Source of the DNA: Hypsibius dujardini
Lineage: Eukaryota > Tardigrada > Eutardigrada > Parachela > Hypsibiidae
DNA length: 44,174 nucleotides
Assembly: GCA_001579985.1 (NCBI GenBank)
Contig: LRSR01003745.1
Coordinates: 1-44,174 of the forward strand
Direction: 5' to 3'
The translations under genes and the position numbers were made by a program. This document shows, piece by piece, positions 33,401 through 44,044 of the stretch (positions are counted from its first letter, which is position 1; every line of letters starts with the position of its first letter). The notes beneath the pieces are model-generated. The model was not told the DNA's origin, made no database searches, and was given only the letters and a program-made list of their open reading frames with translations.

Positions 33401-33860
33401 GTGGACTTTTCAAGTTCATGTCAGTCACATCTTAATTGGCCAAAAACTCTAGTGGATTTATACTCTGCCCACAGCGACAGTTTAAAAGTTGTGCAAAATG
33501 ATTCCCGCGCCTGGTAATGTCGTTCGAATTTCAGGACTTTCACTCTTCAGTATGGATGATTAATCCTTGTTTCAGTATATACGCACCTATGGGCGTGGAG
33601 ATGGCCGCGGTGTAGAGATCAATGAGGAGGCAATGGACGATGAGCGGACTGCTGCTGGACCGGCGCAGAGGCCCGTGAACCGCCATCGCGATGAGGAGGA
33701 GGATGTTGAAGAGGATTCCGGTGCCGTTGGTGAGGATGACGGCCACGAAGAAGATGAGAAGCTGACGTTCACGAAAAAGCTCAGCGTTATGGGCAGCCAT
33801 ACTGCTAGCATTGAACAAAATGCCACGCGAGAATTCATTTATAGTGGAATTATTCGCCAT
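29934..33860 (-). CDS. Rhodopsin-family (class A) GPCR, 3 exons, 378 aa
   Basis: Exons on the minus strand: 33860-33587, 31263-30644, 30176-29934. Introns are 2,323 and 467 bases, both GT-AG with matching phases. ATG 33860 is the first ATG in the frame. The N-terminus has potential N-glycosylation sites (NNST, NASS) and no signal peptide. Landmarks: TM1 Asn in GILFNILLL, TM2 Asp in LLIDLYTA, Cys before TM3 (SICKY), TM4 Trp (LPWTVAS), a Cys in the second extracellular loop (TGACVL), TM5 Pro (YYFPTAVMG) and TM6 Pro (TTYPTLIV). TM7 ends GNP then IFFLASS, so the NPxxY motif is NPIFF and is split by intron 2. The DRY motif is replaced by HRF (AVHRFIAAIFP). Helix 8 and a basic tail of about 70 residues follow. 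The ligand is not predictable; such divergent receptors are often peptide or chemosensory receptors (inference). Confidence 0.88.
30371..30482. repeat. CCTGTG hexanucleotide tract in GPCR intron 2
   Basis: About eighteen CCTGTG units with a few CCTGTA or CCTGAG variants, followed by degenerate TGTCTATG words to about 30556. Confidence 0.95.
30560..30643 (-). mobile_element. Terminal fragment of the splice-ended element, forming the GPCR intron 2 donor
   Basis: 30560-30632 matches the end of the element at 20636-21699 and the arm at 43805-44044 (ATCTCAAARAAAT..., then CTGAATTTGCCCTTTGAAAA). On the minus strand the intron begins GTGAGTCTTATTTGGGAAG, aligned with GTAAGTCTCACTTGGGAAG at the element copy near 21700. 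The donor used by the gene is thus part of the repeat-associated sequence. The rest of the element is missing or replaced by the hexanucleotide tract. Confidence 0.7.
31281..31464. mobile_element. 184-bp TA-flanked MITE at the 3' end of GPCR intron 1
   Basis: The termini CTGTATTTCC...GCGACAGCGCAC and GTGCGCTGTCG...GGAAATACAG are inverted over about 34 bases with TA on each side (31279-31280, 31465-31466). It is related to the MITE at 8503-8643 through the CTGTATTT end. It lies 17 bases from the splice acceptor (AG at 31265-31264), so part of the natural branch-point region may be element sequence. Confidence 0.88.
32000..32682. mobile_element. 0.68-kb TIR element with internal direct repeats in GPCR intron 1
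   Basis: The left end CTGTAGAATGCCGCACGG and right end inverted GGCATTCTACAG pair over about 55 bases, flanked by TA (31998-31999, 32683-32684). Inside, about 120 bases are directly repeated at about 32040 and 32290 (AACATAAGACCACAAGACTC). No transposase frame. Confidence 0.85.
33227..33286. repeat. 20-bp tandem repeat, 3 units
   Basis: Three exact copies of GCACGCGTCAGTTTTGGTCA in GPCR intron 1. Confidence 0.95.
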
Positions 33861-35919
33861 CTTTGCAGAATCGTTCCTGTCCTTAATTAAAGCAACAGAA
33901 ACGGAACACCGGCAGTAATCAGTACTGCACACAACAGCGAGGTAATATAATATTTAGATACGATTGTTAACAGCGTGGAAAATCAGTTGCAACATTGCAT
34001 TGTTGCAAGAATATTGTTTTGCGAAAACGAGACGAGTTTTAACAACGACCAATCCAATTGTGATGCCAATAACATGAAAGATCTGCTTGGGACGAAATGT
34101 CCTGTAGTGGATTAACGAGCGCTATCTATACAAAAAGAGGGAGCAAGTGTGTGTGCAAAAGGCATAATTAATTGACTTAACGGAGCTTTCCTTGACGGTG
34201 TGTATCGATATACCTTTGGACTTTTACCTAGAAAGCCTTGTGCTCGTGGACTTTGTAGAGTCTTTTTCGGAATAATTTCTCCACTTAATGATTAAATAGG
34301 CTGGTCTTTATGGAGGTCACGTTTCCCGCCTGGCTGAATGAACTAATCGTTAAAAGGTCGTCTTCCTGTTCTAATATGCAGTCGAGTGAGTCCATGTTAG
34401 GAATGGCAAAGCTAATTTAAACTAAAAAAATAAACTCGACTAAACTAAAACTTTTAGTTATTAATTTCTCGGCTTCAATGGTTTTAGTTGACTAACAAAA
34501 CTTCAACTACTCGGATGAGGGAAATGAGGGAAAGGATATAGCCGCAGTTGTGTCTACTAACGACAAAGATACGAATCCAATGTTTACGGTAAAAAAATTG
34601 TAATAAGTTTTTCTCATTAAATGCGGTACGATTAGTATTAAATGGGTTAATATATAGTTCAATTACTTTTCGTTACGTTTATTAAAACCATATTGAAGAT
34701 TCCTAACTACCATTTCACTTTGCGTCGCGTACCCGACGCGTTCTCACTCGAAACTGACGTTATTATGATTATTTTTCGACTGGAGCACTCAGTTTCCCTC
34801 TCAAGAAAATACAGATTCTTCCTTCAAAACAAATTTTTCAATCAAAAGATTTTTACCCTTCGAAAACGGACGATCTGCAGCCGATTGTCCTCTTCTACGT
34901 CATTAATATCACCGAAAAAGCCGAGAAGGGGTCTGACATTTTAAAAATCCTTGCCGAAACAAACAAAAGTTTGTTTTCAATTAATCCCCATAGTAATTTC
35001 TTACAAAATCGTATTATATCATGATGATAAATGATGTAAAGGTCATGCCTTTTTTAGTAAGGTAAAAAGTTCTATTCTATGTTAGTTACGCATCTCTGAA
35101 CAACTAGCTGCAATTATCCGGGTGAGAATATTCACGTGATATTTTCATTTACACTAAGCAGAAGATATTTTAAAATTAATGAACTCTTTTTATTCATTTC
35201 TTAACTCGAAAACATCAAATGTCAGTTTTTTTAAAGAAAAAATGTGACAGTTGTTGATTAACTGCAGAAATAATGTGTTTGCTGTTTGTTTGACCTTGGG
35301 AAACTCCTTGTGGGATGATTTGAAGTTGAATTTAACTCCATAATTTAATGTTAAAAAAGATTAACGTTCTATGCTTCATATGTTATTCATTGCAAAAAAT
35401 GGTGACATGTTTTTTTATTAGGAGCTATTGAAAAGGTGAATATAAAAAATAATCTTCTTCTGCTTATTCATTTGCTTTCATTTCAATAAAAGCACTGATG
35501 AACAGACTTTTCAAAAACGTGAGTCGTCTTTGTGAGGCCATCTGATATGGGAGACTTTAGCGGCGCGAAGTTAGCCAAAATGCCTTCTCGCGTGATTAAG
35601 CGAAGCATCATCGCCAAATAATTTGATTTCACCATTCTGTTCGCAAATTTTGAATAGTTTTGCCACTGGCGATTTAAAACCCAGTAAATTTGCTTCGATT
35701 TTTGTTCCAAGTTTTGGGAAATGCAGCTCTACGGCAGGAAGAAGTGAGCGATTGAATTTGAGTTTTGGACCCTGAACTTGAACGTTTTCAATACACCCTC
35801 TCGGGAGTGAAGCATGGAGATGGCGTTCTGCACTCTCAAAAAGGGGGCGTAACTAGCGAAGGAAGGTGATTGGGTTTAGCGCGCGTCATTCGCAAATGAC
35901 GCACTCTATTTTGACGTGC

Positions 35920-35951
<32 letters not shown>

Positions 35952-36566
35952 TTGAAAACACGTTCGATTACGATCTGCTGTCATCTAAATGGACGATAAG
36001 GAAATGTATGCCTCAATCGATTAATTGTTTACATTCGCTAGCAAAACGGATGAGATGCGTGTCAGTGTCGTTTCTAGACATTGATCCGAAACAGTCGACA
36101 GTCGGTACGTATAACGGCCACGCCACGCGCGCAAAGTGTACGTACATATTGAAGACAAAATGTAAACTCCATTTTCTTTTGACATATATGGGCTACAAAA
36201 TGTGTGCTCATAAGCAGGTTCTAAAACTCTTCACGGCGTTGCTGTGTAATATTTTGTGGAAATTGTCCGTGGCCCAGCGCAGTGCGGAATAATATTATTT
36301 ATTCGCGTACAACTCCAAGCCGATCTTGCGCTTTCCTCTAATAAAAACATGTGAAACAGCTATTGTTAAGGCCTGCTATTAGACTACCTTCACTCACAAA
36401 CTCAACTCGATCACATTTTTGGTTTTTTTAAGAAGGCTCCAATCTTGAAGACTCCTCAAATTTGCGTAAATCGAGATGTCGCAATTCCCATTTTTTCCCA
36501 TTCAGTTTGTCTTTTCACACGTTTTAGTTTCAACCGAATTTGATTTGTACGACATCCCAACACCTT
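33861..36566. other. 5' flank of the GPCR gene and non-coding sequence
   Basis: No gene was recognised. A (GT)n tract of about 32 bases lies at 35919-35950. An acceptor-like GTTGTGTGCAG just upstream of the GPCR frame (about 33923-33933) could mark a non-coding first exon. The rest is AT-rich with short frames only. Confidence 0.45.
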
Positions 36567-36838
36567 AGAAGCAGACGGAGAGCAGAATGGTTGCGAGCAT
36601 CCAGCACACGAAGAAGCTGTGCACCGCGATGGGAAGAGAATTAATACAGGAAAGTGTTTCTACATCAAAATTGCCGCGAAATTCGAAATAGTCTGTGGCG
36701 GAGTTGTCAACTTGTGGGCTTGAAATTAATGAACCGTGGTTCAGTATATAGCATCTCCTCCAAAGAAGTGGCCAATCCGCACATGAAAATGGGTAGCCTA
36801 AAAACTGCGACCATCTCAGGCCGCGGCGCAGTCGGGAG
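36567..36838 (-). CDS. Possible last exon of an unidentified gene with a hydrophobic C-terminus
   Basis: On the minus strand a frame with no ATG at its start is open for about 90 codons to a TAA at about 36567-36565. Readings include CADWPLLWRRCYILNHG and DNSATDYFEF, ending with a hydrophobic stretch (SFFVCWMLATILLSVCF) directly before the stop. Acceptor-like sites precede it (CATCTCCCAG at about 36839; CAGTTTTTAG at about 36799). A hydrophobic terminal tail could be a GPI signal or a membrane anchor. Other frames are open here too and no partner exon was found, so this is tentative. Confidence 0.3.
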
Positions 36839-37175
36839 CTGGGAGATGTTACAGGTTACAGGTACAGATAAAAATAACATCGAAAAAAATTGACAGGTAC
36901 TTGACAAACCAATAAATAATTTGTCTAGTAAGTTAGCTTAATTTTTGTTGAATAGTTATGACATTGTTTGTCATCCCAATATCTGTAGCTGGATAGAATT
37001 CCATTGGATAACCTGCGAGCTAAAATAAGATTTTCGAAATCCTTGAGGATCTCGGAGCTCAGAACGAGAGCCATCAAACTGACACAATCACTGGTGATTA
37101 TCTTTGGATTTTCGTCGGAACGGAACTCCCTTCCGGAGTGATGGCAGTTATTTCCTCCCTGTCCGGGGATTTTTG

Positions 37176-40100
37176 CTAGGTTTGTTTACACACTTGTACG
37201 TGAGATTTCTCTTGGCGTTGGCGAACAAGTTCGTGTGAAAGACAGGATGCACTGAGGATCCACCAGCAACAGTCCGAGAATAGCGTCCAGTGAGTTTGCT
37301 GCCTGCAAAGGGTGCCACATTACAATGGGTTTTTTTCCCGATTTAGTCGTGCAACTAATAAGAATGACCGATACAGCACATACCATACGAGAAACGCGAT
37401 TCCGGATAGCAGAACACAAGTAATAACTGTCACAACGATGATAATTGTCGTGCGGAGAGATGATCCTGCGAGAATGAGAATGAAAGGAAGTTATGCGAAG
37501 CACTCTGGATTTGACCAAAACGACAATTAGGAGAATTACTTTACCTAGATAAGGATTTTAGTAAGTACTTAAAAGTTCTATGAGTTCTATATAAGAACTT
37601 ATAAGTAACTAATTAGTTACTACACGTTTTTGCGTAGAGTAGTTTCTTCTAATGCAAGCTGGGAATCTGCGTACCCTTTTCAGAGCAAAGACCTTCCGTT
37701 CCGGAGAAACCACATAAAGGAACATCGCGTGGTGGTAAGCCGTCTTTTGTGGGCCAGTCGAATGAATTGGATTCGTTCCGCGTCCTCTGCAAATGGCTCT
37801 CTTGTGATCTTATCCAGTTATACGTTGCAAACGGCTGAAAAAAGGATGAAATTCACGTCATTGCCGTCCGTCGTGTGACATTTGCCCGACTCTCGGTGGC
37901 AGAAAGAGCCGGCTTATACGAGTATTACAGTATAAGTCCTCATATTTTGCGTACGTTACGGTGCCAGTTTCAACTCTACTGCCTCATTCTTTCTTTGCTG
38001 CATTGACCGGTTTCGACCCAAGCTACAAAGCCGAACTGCTACTAGCAACTCAAAACGCTGCTGACAAAGACGAAAAACTTGCGAGTGCATCGGGGATTAG
38101 TCATTTCAGACACAAGAATTAAATTAAATTAATTCTTGTGCTTAAATAAATTAATTAAATGCTTAAATTAAAAGTAAAAGCGGAGGGAAAGTTTAAAAAT
38201 GTGCAACGTTCGCGAGTGTCAGACACTTTGTTAAAGCATGACAGCCGCACCTCGCGGCTGTGGCATTACCGCGCCGCGCCGCTTAAAAATCTGCGATTTC
38301 TTTGCTGCGCCGCCGCGTCACTCCGCTTTTGGTGAGAACTTTATATTTTCGTCCAATATTATTATCTGGTTTATTTGGATGCGGATTTCGTTTATTGTTG
38401 CTTAATCAAAAAATTTTATAACTCACCGCTGTGACAGATTTATATTCTTGTGTTTTCTATAGTAATTTGAAACAAATTAACTTGCCGCCTCATGCCGTGC
38501 CGCTCCGAAATATCGGGTGGTACTGCCGCTTGCCGGGTGAAATTTAATTCTGCGAATGTCGCCTGATGTCACGTCGCGTGGAATATGAACTCTTTCCGCT
38601 TCCGCGTCTTAAAAGTCACGCGGTGTCATACTTTACACTGTATGTGATGTGTAGTGCGTAGTAGGAACGGCTCGAAACAACCCGTGAGCGTAAGCCGCTC
38701 ATACCAAACGAGTGAAACTGAACTGAATTGAACGTTGGTTTGAAAAGGATTTGTGACGTACGCAAATGATGAGGACTTTAACTGTACAGGGTATATTACC
38801 TGCAGAGTCATGGAACGCGTATCAAATCCAAAAATATCGATGTTAAGGTTGCGAGCTCGGCCGGCGTTGACATACATCGCACCGGTTGTTAGACTGAACC
38901 GCCGCTGAGCGATGCTGTTAGCTAAGGCAAGGCCACTGCAAACGGGTGCTCCGTCATTTTCACCATTTGCCTGACGACTGCTGTTGACCAGTTCAGCAAA
39001 GATTTCAACGATATCGTAAGAGACAGGAATCGGAAAGGCATCCAGAGGCTGTTCAAAATGAATGCCATGGTTTGTTAAGCGATAGAGCTAGCGTCTGCAA
39101 GACTGGGAGAACGTTACGACACACCGCAACTAAGTAGTATTAGATTAATATGTTTCACTGGTACTTCTATTAATGCACGTACATCACTTTTACTGCTGAT
39201 AGCTACACATTTATATCTATATATGAATATGTGCAAACTATTATTATTATCATATTTATGAAAAGCTACATATTTGAACTATTTGAATGTACTATTAGCC
39301 ATATGTGTATTCTGCTATGCGTACACAAATGGCCACAATTTTGGGTGGCAAATTTTAAGTCAGTAGGGATGGTCCGAGTTCGAGCCGAATTATGTTACCG
39401 AGCGCACGCGCTCTTGACAACAGCTGATCATGCCGCCCTTATTCAATTGATCGACTGATTGAACTTGCTTATTTTAGCGGAGTTTAGAGCGACTTATTTT
39501 TTCCGCTGAGCCCGGCATTAAGTCGAATATTCAGGAGAAAGCAGTGACAATGCTCTAGCCAAGAGTGGCTCAAACTCAGACCACCCTAATGGCTAGAACT
39601 CTGCCACCCGAAAATGCTGCCATGTCTGTATATGCGACTAAATAAGCCTTTTAAACGGATTCTCATATGTAATGTATGTATTTGTAATGTGTGTTTCAGC
39701 TCCTAAATAAGTAATACCTCGACTCCGGGGTTGTAAGTGAAGTTGTACATCTCTTTAGTCTTGGCTGCAATGGCCGCACTTAGTTTCTTCAACTTCTCTG
39801 TGACGATTTGATATGTGATGTAGAAGAAGGACCGATGGACATTGACGAGCCACTGCATGAGAAAATCGTTATTTGCGGTTGGCGAAATATACAAAATTCA
39901 TGCAAACCCTGGTTATGCTTAAATGAGTCGCTCACGCTATTTGAGTAGGAGGAGTTAAGTTTGGCATCAGGCAGCGAGAACTGACTGGTCCAACCGTAGT
40001 TGTCTCCTTGTAAAGGATGGACGTTAATGAAGACCTAAACAGAGGAACTTAGCTTATTCTACCGATACACACAGACAGAGGCTCTTTTAGGGTTCTTACA

Positions 40101-41980
40101 GGTCAGAACGAGCACTCCTCATGGAAGGGCCAGGAGGTTAGCAAAGGGGCAAAATACTTTCTTCCCCGATTGAACCAAAATTCGACCTCTTGTCTCTGAT
40201 CATTTTTAAACTTGGGGGAGGTATACGGTGGGGCNGGGGCGGGGGTGGGGTGTGGGGTCACAATCCCAAGGGGCCCCTTGAGATTTCAAAACGTTTTCAA
40301 AATCATCAGTTTATCATCTTATTTGAGCCGTTATTGAAACGTGGAACCTTCCATTTGAATTCACCAATAGGGAGCTTATATTGGACGTCAACAAACCTCA
40401 AATCTGAATGACAACTGTTGTTTTTGAAAATATTTTGAAATCCCAGGGGCCCCTAGAAATCAGACGCCTAGACCCCCCTAAATTCCAATATGGTCACGGA
40501 CAAGAGGCCGAATTGTAGGATCAATCTTGGAAGCAATGAGTTTTGTCCCTTTGCCAACCCCTGGCCCTACCGTGAGTGGTCTTGGTTTCGACCTGTAAAG
40601 ACGCTAAACGAGCCTCTGCATACAGAAGCATTCGGATTTTCGACTAGCGGAATTTCAAAATCGTACGTATTCCCCGTTTGCCATTCCAAGCTCCTCGGTC
40701 ATTTTCTGAAACAAGTTTTTTTAGAGTAAGGGGCTAGGTCTGCTATGTCAGGGTTCGCTGCACACTTACAAGAATAGCGGCTGCGGTACTTCCAAGCGTG
40801 AACAGGATCATCACTATAAAACTCATTTATATTTTGTGCAATATAATCTTTCCAAGGTTAAATGGGTGAGCTTAGCAAAGCCAACGCAGTTCTACCTCGA
40901 CTTCTTTCCTTAGCCAAAGCTAAAGCTTGAAGCAAGCTTTTCGAATCGGGATTGAACCGGTACAGCTCTACGTCAAAGGGATACTCGGAAAGTCTCGCGT
41001 ACCGCAGCACATGGTTACCCATATTTTTGTAGAAGGGCGCAGCTGTTGCAGTTTCAACCAAAATCGAAAATCGGTACCATTTGAACGAGACTAAGAAATC
41101 CAAGATGACGCGAACGAATCCACGGTAAGTTCCACCGACCGACACTGCCGGCACCAGACGGTCTTTTGGATCTATCTCGTCGTTCACAGCCAGAGCACTG
41201 AAAACGGCGTTTCATTGTATACAAAAGCTGCGAAAACAGATTTTCATTTAAACGCGAAATACGCGACTTACTTGTTGAAGAGTAGCGAGTCCCATCCTGC
41301 GAAATATGAACCCATAGCGAGGACATGTCTTGAATTGGACCAACGCAAGACGATTTTAATAGAAATGAAATTTATTAAAATATTACAAACTATCTTTGAA
41401 ACTTATAGCGTCTTTTGTCTGGAAGTCACTTAAACGTCAATAAGTTCCGTTTATACTTTTTTGTTTAAACCAATTAGAGCAAACAACCGGACTCTCTTTT
41501 GAGAGGTCGCTTTTTACCATAAACATTTTTATATCCGTCTCTTGCTGTACCTGAAGCTAAGCTGGCAATACCAACACCATCGGTGCACGCTGTTAAACAT
41601 TGTTAAAAATAATAATGAGAAAAGTAATTCAAACGTTTTCTGATCCAATTTAACCTAAGAGATGTCACGATGGCAAAGCAAGTCTCTTTGGGCTCCTTCT
41701 CCGTGTAATAGTATTGCGACAACATCTCCGCTGCATTGGACGCTAGTTGGTCGCAATTTCGGTCCCAGGCGTTGAACAAATGTCGAATGGACACCTCGAG
41801 GTAACCTTCATATTTACGATTGACATTTTCCAGCCCCAATTGGAAAGCCGCACCCGTAACAATAAGGTCGTTACTCAGGCTGAGATTGTAGTTAAGTGAT
41901 GTCACAATCTGAAGTTTTTTAGCCGAGACCGTTATCAAGATCCGGCAAGCAATTGTGATAAATAACAATGAAGAAGCCAT
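37176..41980 (-). CDS. Truncated ANF-receptor, copy B, 12 exons, first splice donor lost
   Basis: Exons by alignment with copy A: 41980-41659, 41589-41551, 41296-41272, 41197-40896, 40813-40770, 40705-40667, 40034-39936, 39852-39718, 39048-38800, 37834-37675, 37465-37384, 37302-37176. All exon frames are open and together would give 540 residues: signal peptide, ANF-receptor ectodomain, transmembrane helix (one codon longer than A) and a tail of about 42 residues ending at TAG 37178. The donor of intron 1 reads TTAGGT where copy A has GTAAGT (41658-41657). The nearest alternative, TTAG|GTTAAA at 41654, adds four bases and shifts the frame; read-through gives a 125-residue secreted fragment. 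So B is either a young pseudogene or differently spliced. It has no kinase or cyclase domain either. Confidence 0.75.
37927..38788. mobile_element. Inverted-repeat element in receptor intron 9, copy B
   Basis: The same element as 26160-26981, with TACAGTATAAGTCCTCATA at one end and, inverted, TACAGTTAAAGTCCTCAT at the other. Confidence 0.75.
39338..39614. mobile_element. 0.28-kb inverted-repeat insertion private to copy B intron 8
   Basis: The ends TTTTGGGTGGCA and TGCCACCCGAAAA are inverted, as are the following GGATGGTCCGAGTTCGAGCC and the matching GGCTCAAACTCAGACCACCC. Intron 8 is 368 bases in copy A and 669 in copy B, and this insert accounts for most of the difference, so it arrived after the duplication. 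Confidence 0.75.
40067..40628. mobile_element. Inverted-repeat element in receptor intron 6, copy B
   Basis: The counterpart of 24591-25133, with ACAGACAGAGGCTCTTTTAG at one end and GAGCCTCTGCATACAGAAG at the other. Confidence 0.75.
40235..40235. other. Ambiguous base (N) in a G-rich run
   Basis: One undetermined base within a long G-rich stretch, probably a sequencing or assembly problem. It lies in intron 6 of copy B and does not affect coding. Confidence 0.95.
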
Positions 41981-42365
41981 TTAAAAAAAGTTTCATTGAA
42001 GTAAAAGTAATAAGACTAAAAGCCGAAGTCTTTTTGAACGATTTCAACTTGATGAATCCGTGTATCAAAAGTGAGTTGCAGAATACTGATCTGCAAGCAA
42101 AGAAATGACGGTACTCATTACGTGACACAAATTGTATTGACATTCAGGTGGTAGTTAATTACTGTTGATATTGGCCTTCTGTTCTTACGTGACAGTCGTA
42201 TAGACACCTCATTTGGCTAGATCAAATTTTATGTGATTCACGTGACCGAAAGACCAGAAGAGGGTGCCTTATTACAAATTGGTGCCTTATTACAGATTAG
42301 TGCCTTGTTGCTTAGGACTCATACCGATCCGACACCCGAGCTTTTCACCGGTGATAATTCGATCC

Positions 42366-43804
42366 GCGGGCCAATTCGACGCGACGGCGTTTGGCCTTCT
42401 CCCCACGGACAAAAGTCTCCAGTCCTCTCCATGTTCCGCTTGATGACTGAGACAAGCTCCCTTTCTCCGGTTGGTCGGGTTTGGAAAGGGCTCGATCCCT
42501 AGTAAACATAACGCATAAAAAATATGTTGTGTCTTACAAACAAACCTATTGCTTCCTTACTTAATAAGTAAGAACTTGTAAGGCGGATTTCAAACTTATT
42601 TTGTAAGGCCTTATAACCCTAAATGACGTGTAAGAAAAGAAGAAAGAAATAAACACCGCGGGAGTTAAACTCGAAGCATCTTGACAGGTCTTAAACTCTG
42701 ATTATCCTTAAGATCACGTCTAAGCCACTACACCACTAACACGCCCATTTCACATTCGTGAGTACTTCTTCGCCTGCCGTGTGAAAATATTCAAATAAAA
42801 GTTGCCGAAAAACTTTTTTTCATTACGTGAAATTACTAAACATTGCTTCCTCGTTCTCCGTGAAAAAGTAATAATAATCGACGGTCAGTACCTTATCAAT
42901 TTTACTATTGGTTAAACCTAAAACCAACATTCAGTGGCAGCAATGTGATGATTTTGTTTTGTTGTATATGTTTCCGTGCCAATTTACCACGGGTCATCTT
43001 TTCCCGCTAAAAATGTGTAATAATATTCAGAACCTGGTCTTACAAGTTAAAAGCATTTATAAGACCTTACAATAAAGCGTACGAATTTTATCAGTGTACA
43101 TTAAAATTTTAACATGGCCTACAGGAAAAAAAACATAAGGTATTATGTTGAGTCATATGTTTTTCCTGATATTCAAAATCTCATGTTCACTAGGGGATAA
43201 GGGAACGTCAGCAGACGCGTTTACGAGGCAGTGTTGTTGGAGCTGGGGAATGTGGAGAGGATTTCAAAACGCGTTTCGGCGACTGCGGGCTCGAGTGGGA
43301 ACGCGGTCGAACAGCCGGTTTGCCTGCCGGAGGTGCCGGAGTTGAGTTGTGAGGTCGTTAGTGGATGGTGGAGCTGGCACAGAGGCGGTGGCAGTTAGTA
43401 GGCGGATCGGGGCGGATCGGCACAGTCGCCGCGTCCGCGTCCCTCCATCAAGTCAATGCTTTGCCCATCCAGTTGTTGTAGTGACCGCAGTATCTGAGGA
43501 CATTCAATCAATTCATAAAAGAAACGCCCAGCCAAGCGGCTCCATTCTATGCGTCACTGGTTGACCGTTCAGTTGATTGATGAGTTACTCAGCTGCTTCA
43601 GCATGTTTGGCAGAAAATTACGACAACGCAAAAGAACGGTAAAGTTTGATTACTTTTGCTGTTGCCTCCGGAAGAATAGGGAATTTTCCGGTCCTCGGCA
43701 AACAAAATGACGACACGACATGACGACAAGGAAGCTGTTTACCTTTCCGGGTGATATTTCTGTGTCAATTTTCAATACGAAAGTCGAGTTTTCTTCCCGG
43801 AAAA
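42366..43804. other. No protein gene recognised
   Basis: Contains related words CTTACAAGTT, GTAAGGCCTTATAA and AAGACCTTACAATAA at about 42570-42620 and 43040-43075, perhaps ends of one AT-rich element, and the tRNA-like segment listed separately. The more GC-rich part at 43200-43450 has short frames only. Confidence 0.45.
42655..42746 (-). repeat. tRNA-like segment, possible SINE head
   Basis: On the minus strand, GGTGTAGTGGCTTAGACG resembles a tRNA A box and D arm, and about 45 bases later TTCGAGTTTAACTCCC resembles a B box and T arm. I could not fold it into a full cloverleaf with matching acceptor arms, so a functional tRNA is unlikely. A tRNA-derived SINE is the better guess. Only one copy was seen here. 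Confidence 0.3.
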
Positions 43805-44044
43805 TTGGATGTCAATCAATCAGTCAATGGATCAGTCGATTGCACTGAGCGAGTGCTGGACCAATCAGTCAATCAACCAATCGATTTGCAGTGTAACGAT
43901 TGCACTTTGCATTGAAATTCTGCCAATGAAAATTGTCTGGTGCCACACCAACGAAATAATTTGTTTGTTCATCATAAATATCAGACTATCTCAAAGAAAT
44001 CAGTGAAGGGAATTCTGAATTTGCCCTTTGAAAATCTTCCCAAG
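43805..44044. mobile_element. Arm of the splice-ended inverted-repeat element
   Basis: Matches, in inverted orientation, the left arm of 20636-21699 without the nested 0.33-kb insertion. It ends CTTTGAAAATCTTCCCAAG and is followed by TCACTGTCAGTCACAGACAAG, as in the other copy. The opposite arm was not found within the window, so this copy is truncated or very diverged. Confidence 0.8.

Larger units (their letters stand above)
36943..42365 (-). repeat. Inverted duplication, arm B
   Basis: The opposite-orientation counterpart of 22815-28838, separated from it by an 8.1-kb spacer that contains the GPCR gene. The arm is 5.4 kb against 6.0 kb for arm A. It has a private 0.28-kb insertion in intron 8 and lacks arm A's AT-rich insertion. 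Confidence 0.92.

Noticed and set aside
33567-33890. Acidic plus-strand frame rich in Glu and Asp
   Set aside because: Antisense of GPCR exon 1, whose minus-strand reading has clear TM1 and TM2 landmarks and correct splicing.
35924-36292. Plus-strand frame starting with alternating Cys-Val
   Set aside because: Begins in a (GT)n tract; the remainder shows no recognised domain and no conserved counterpart.
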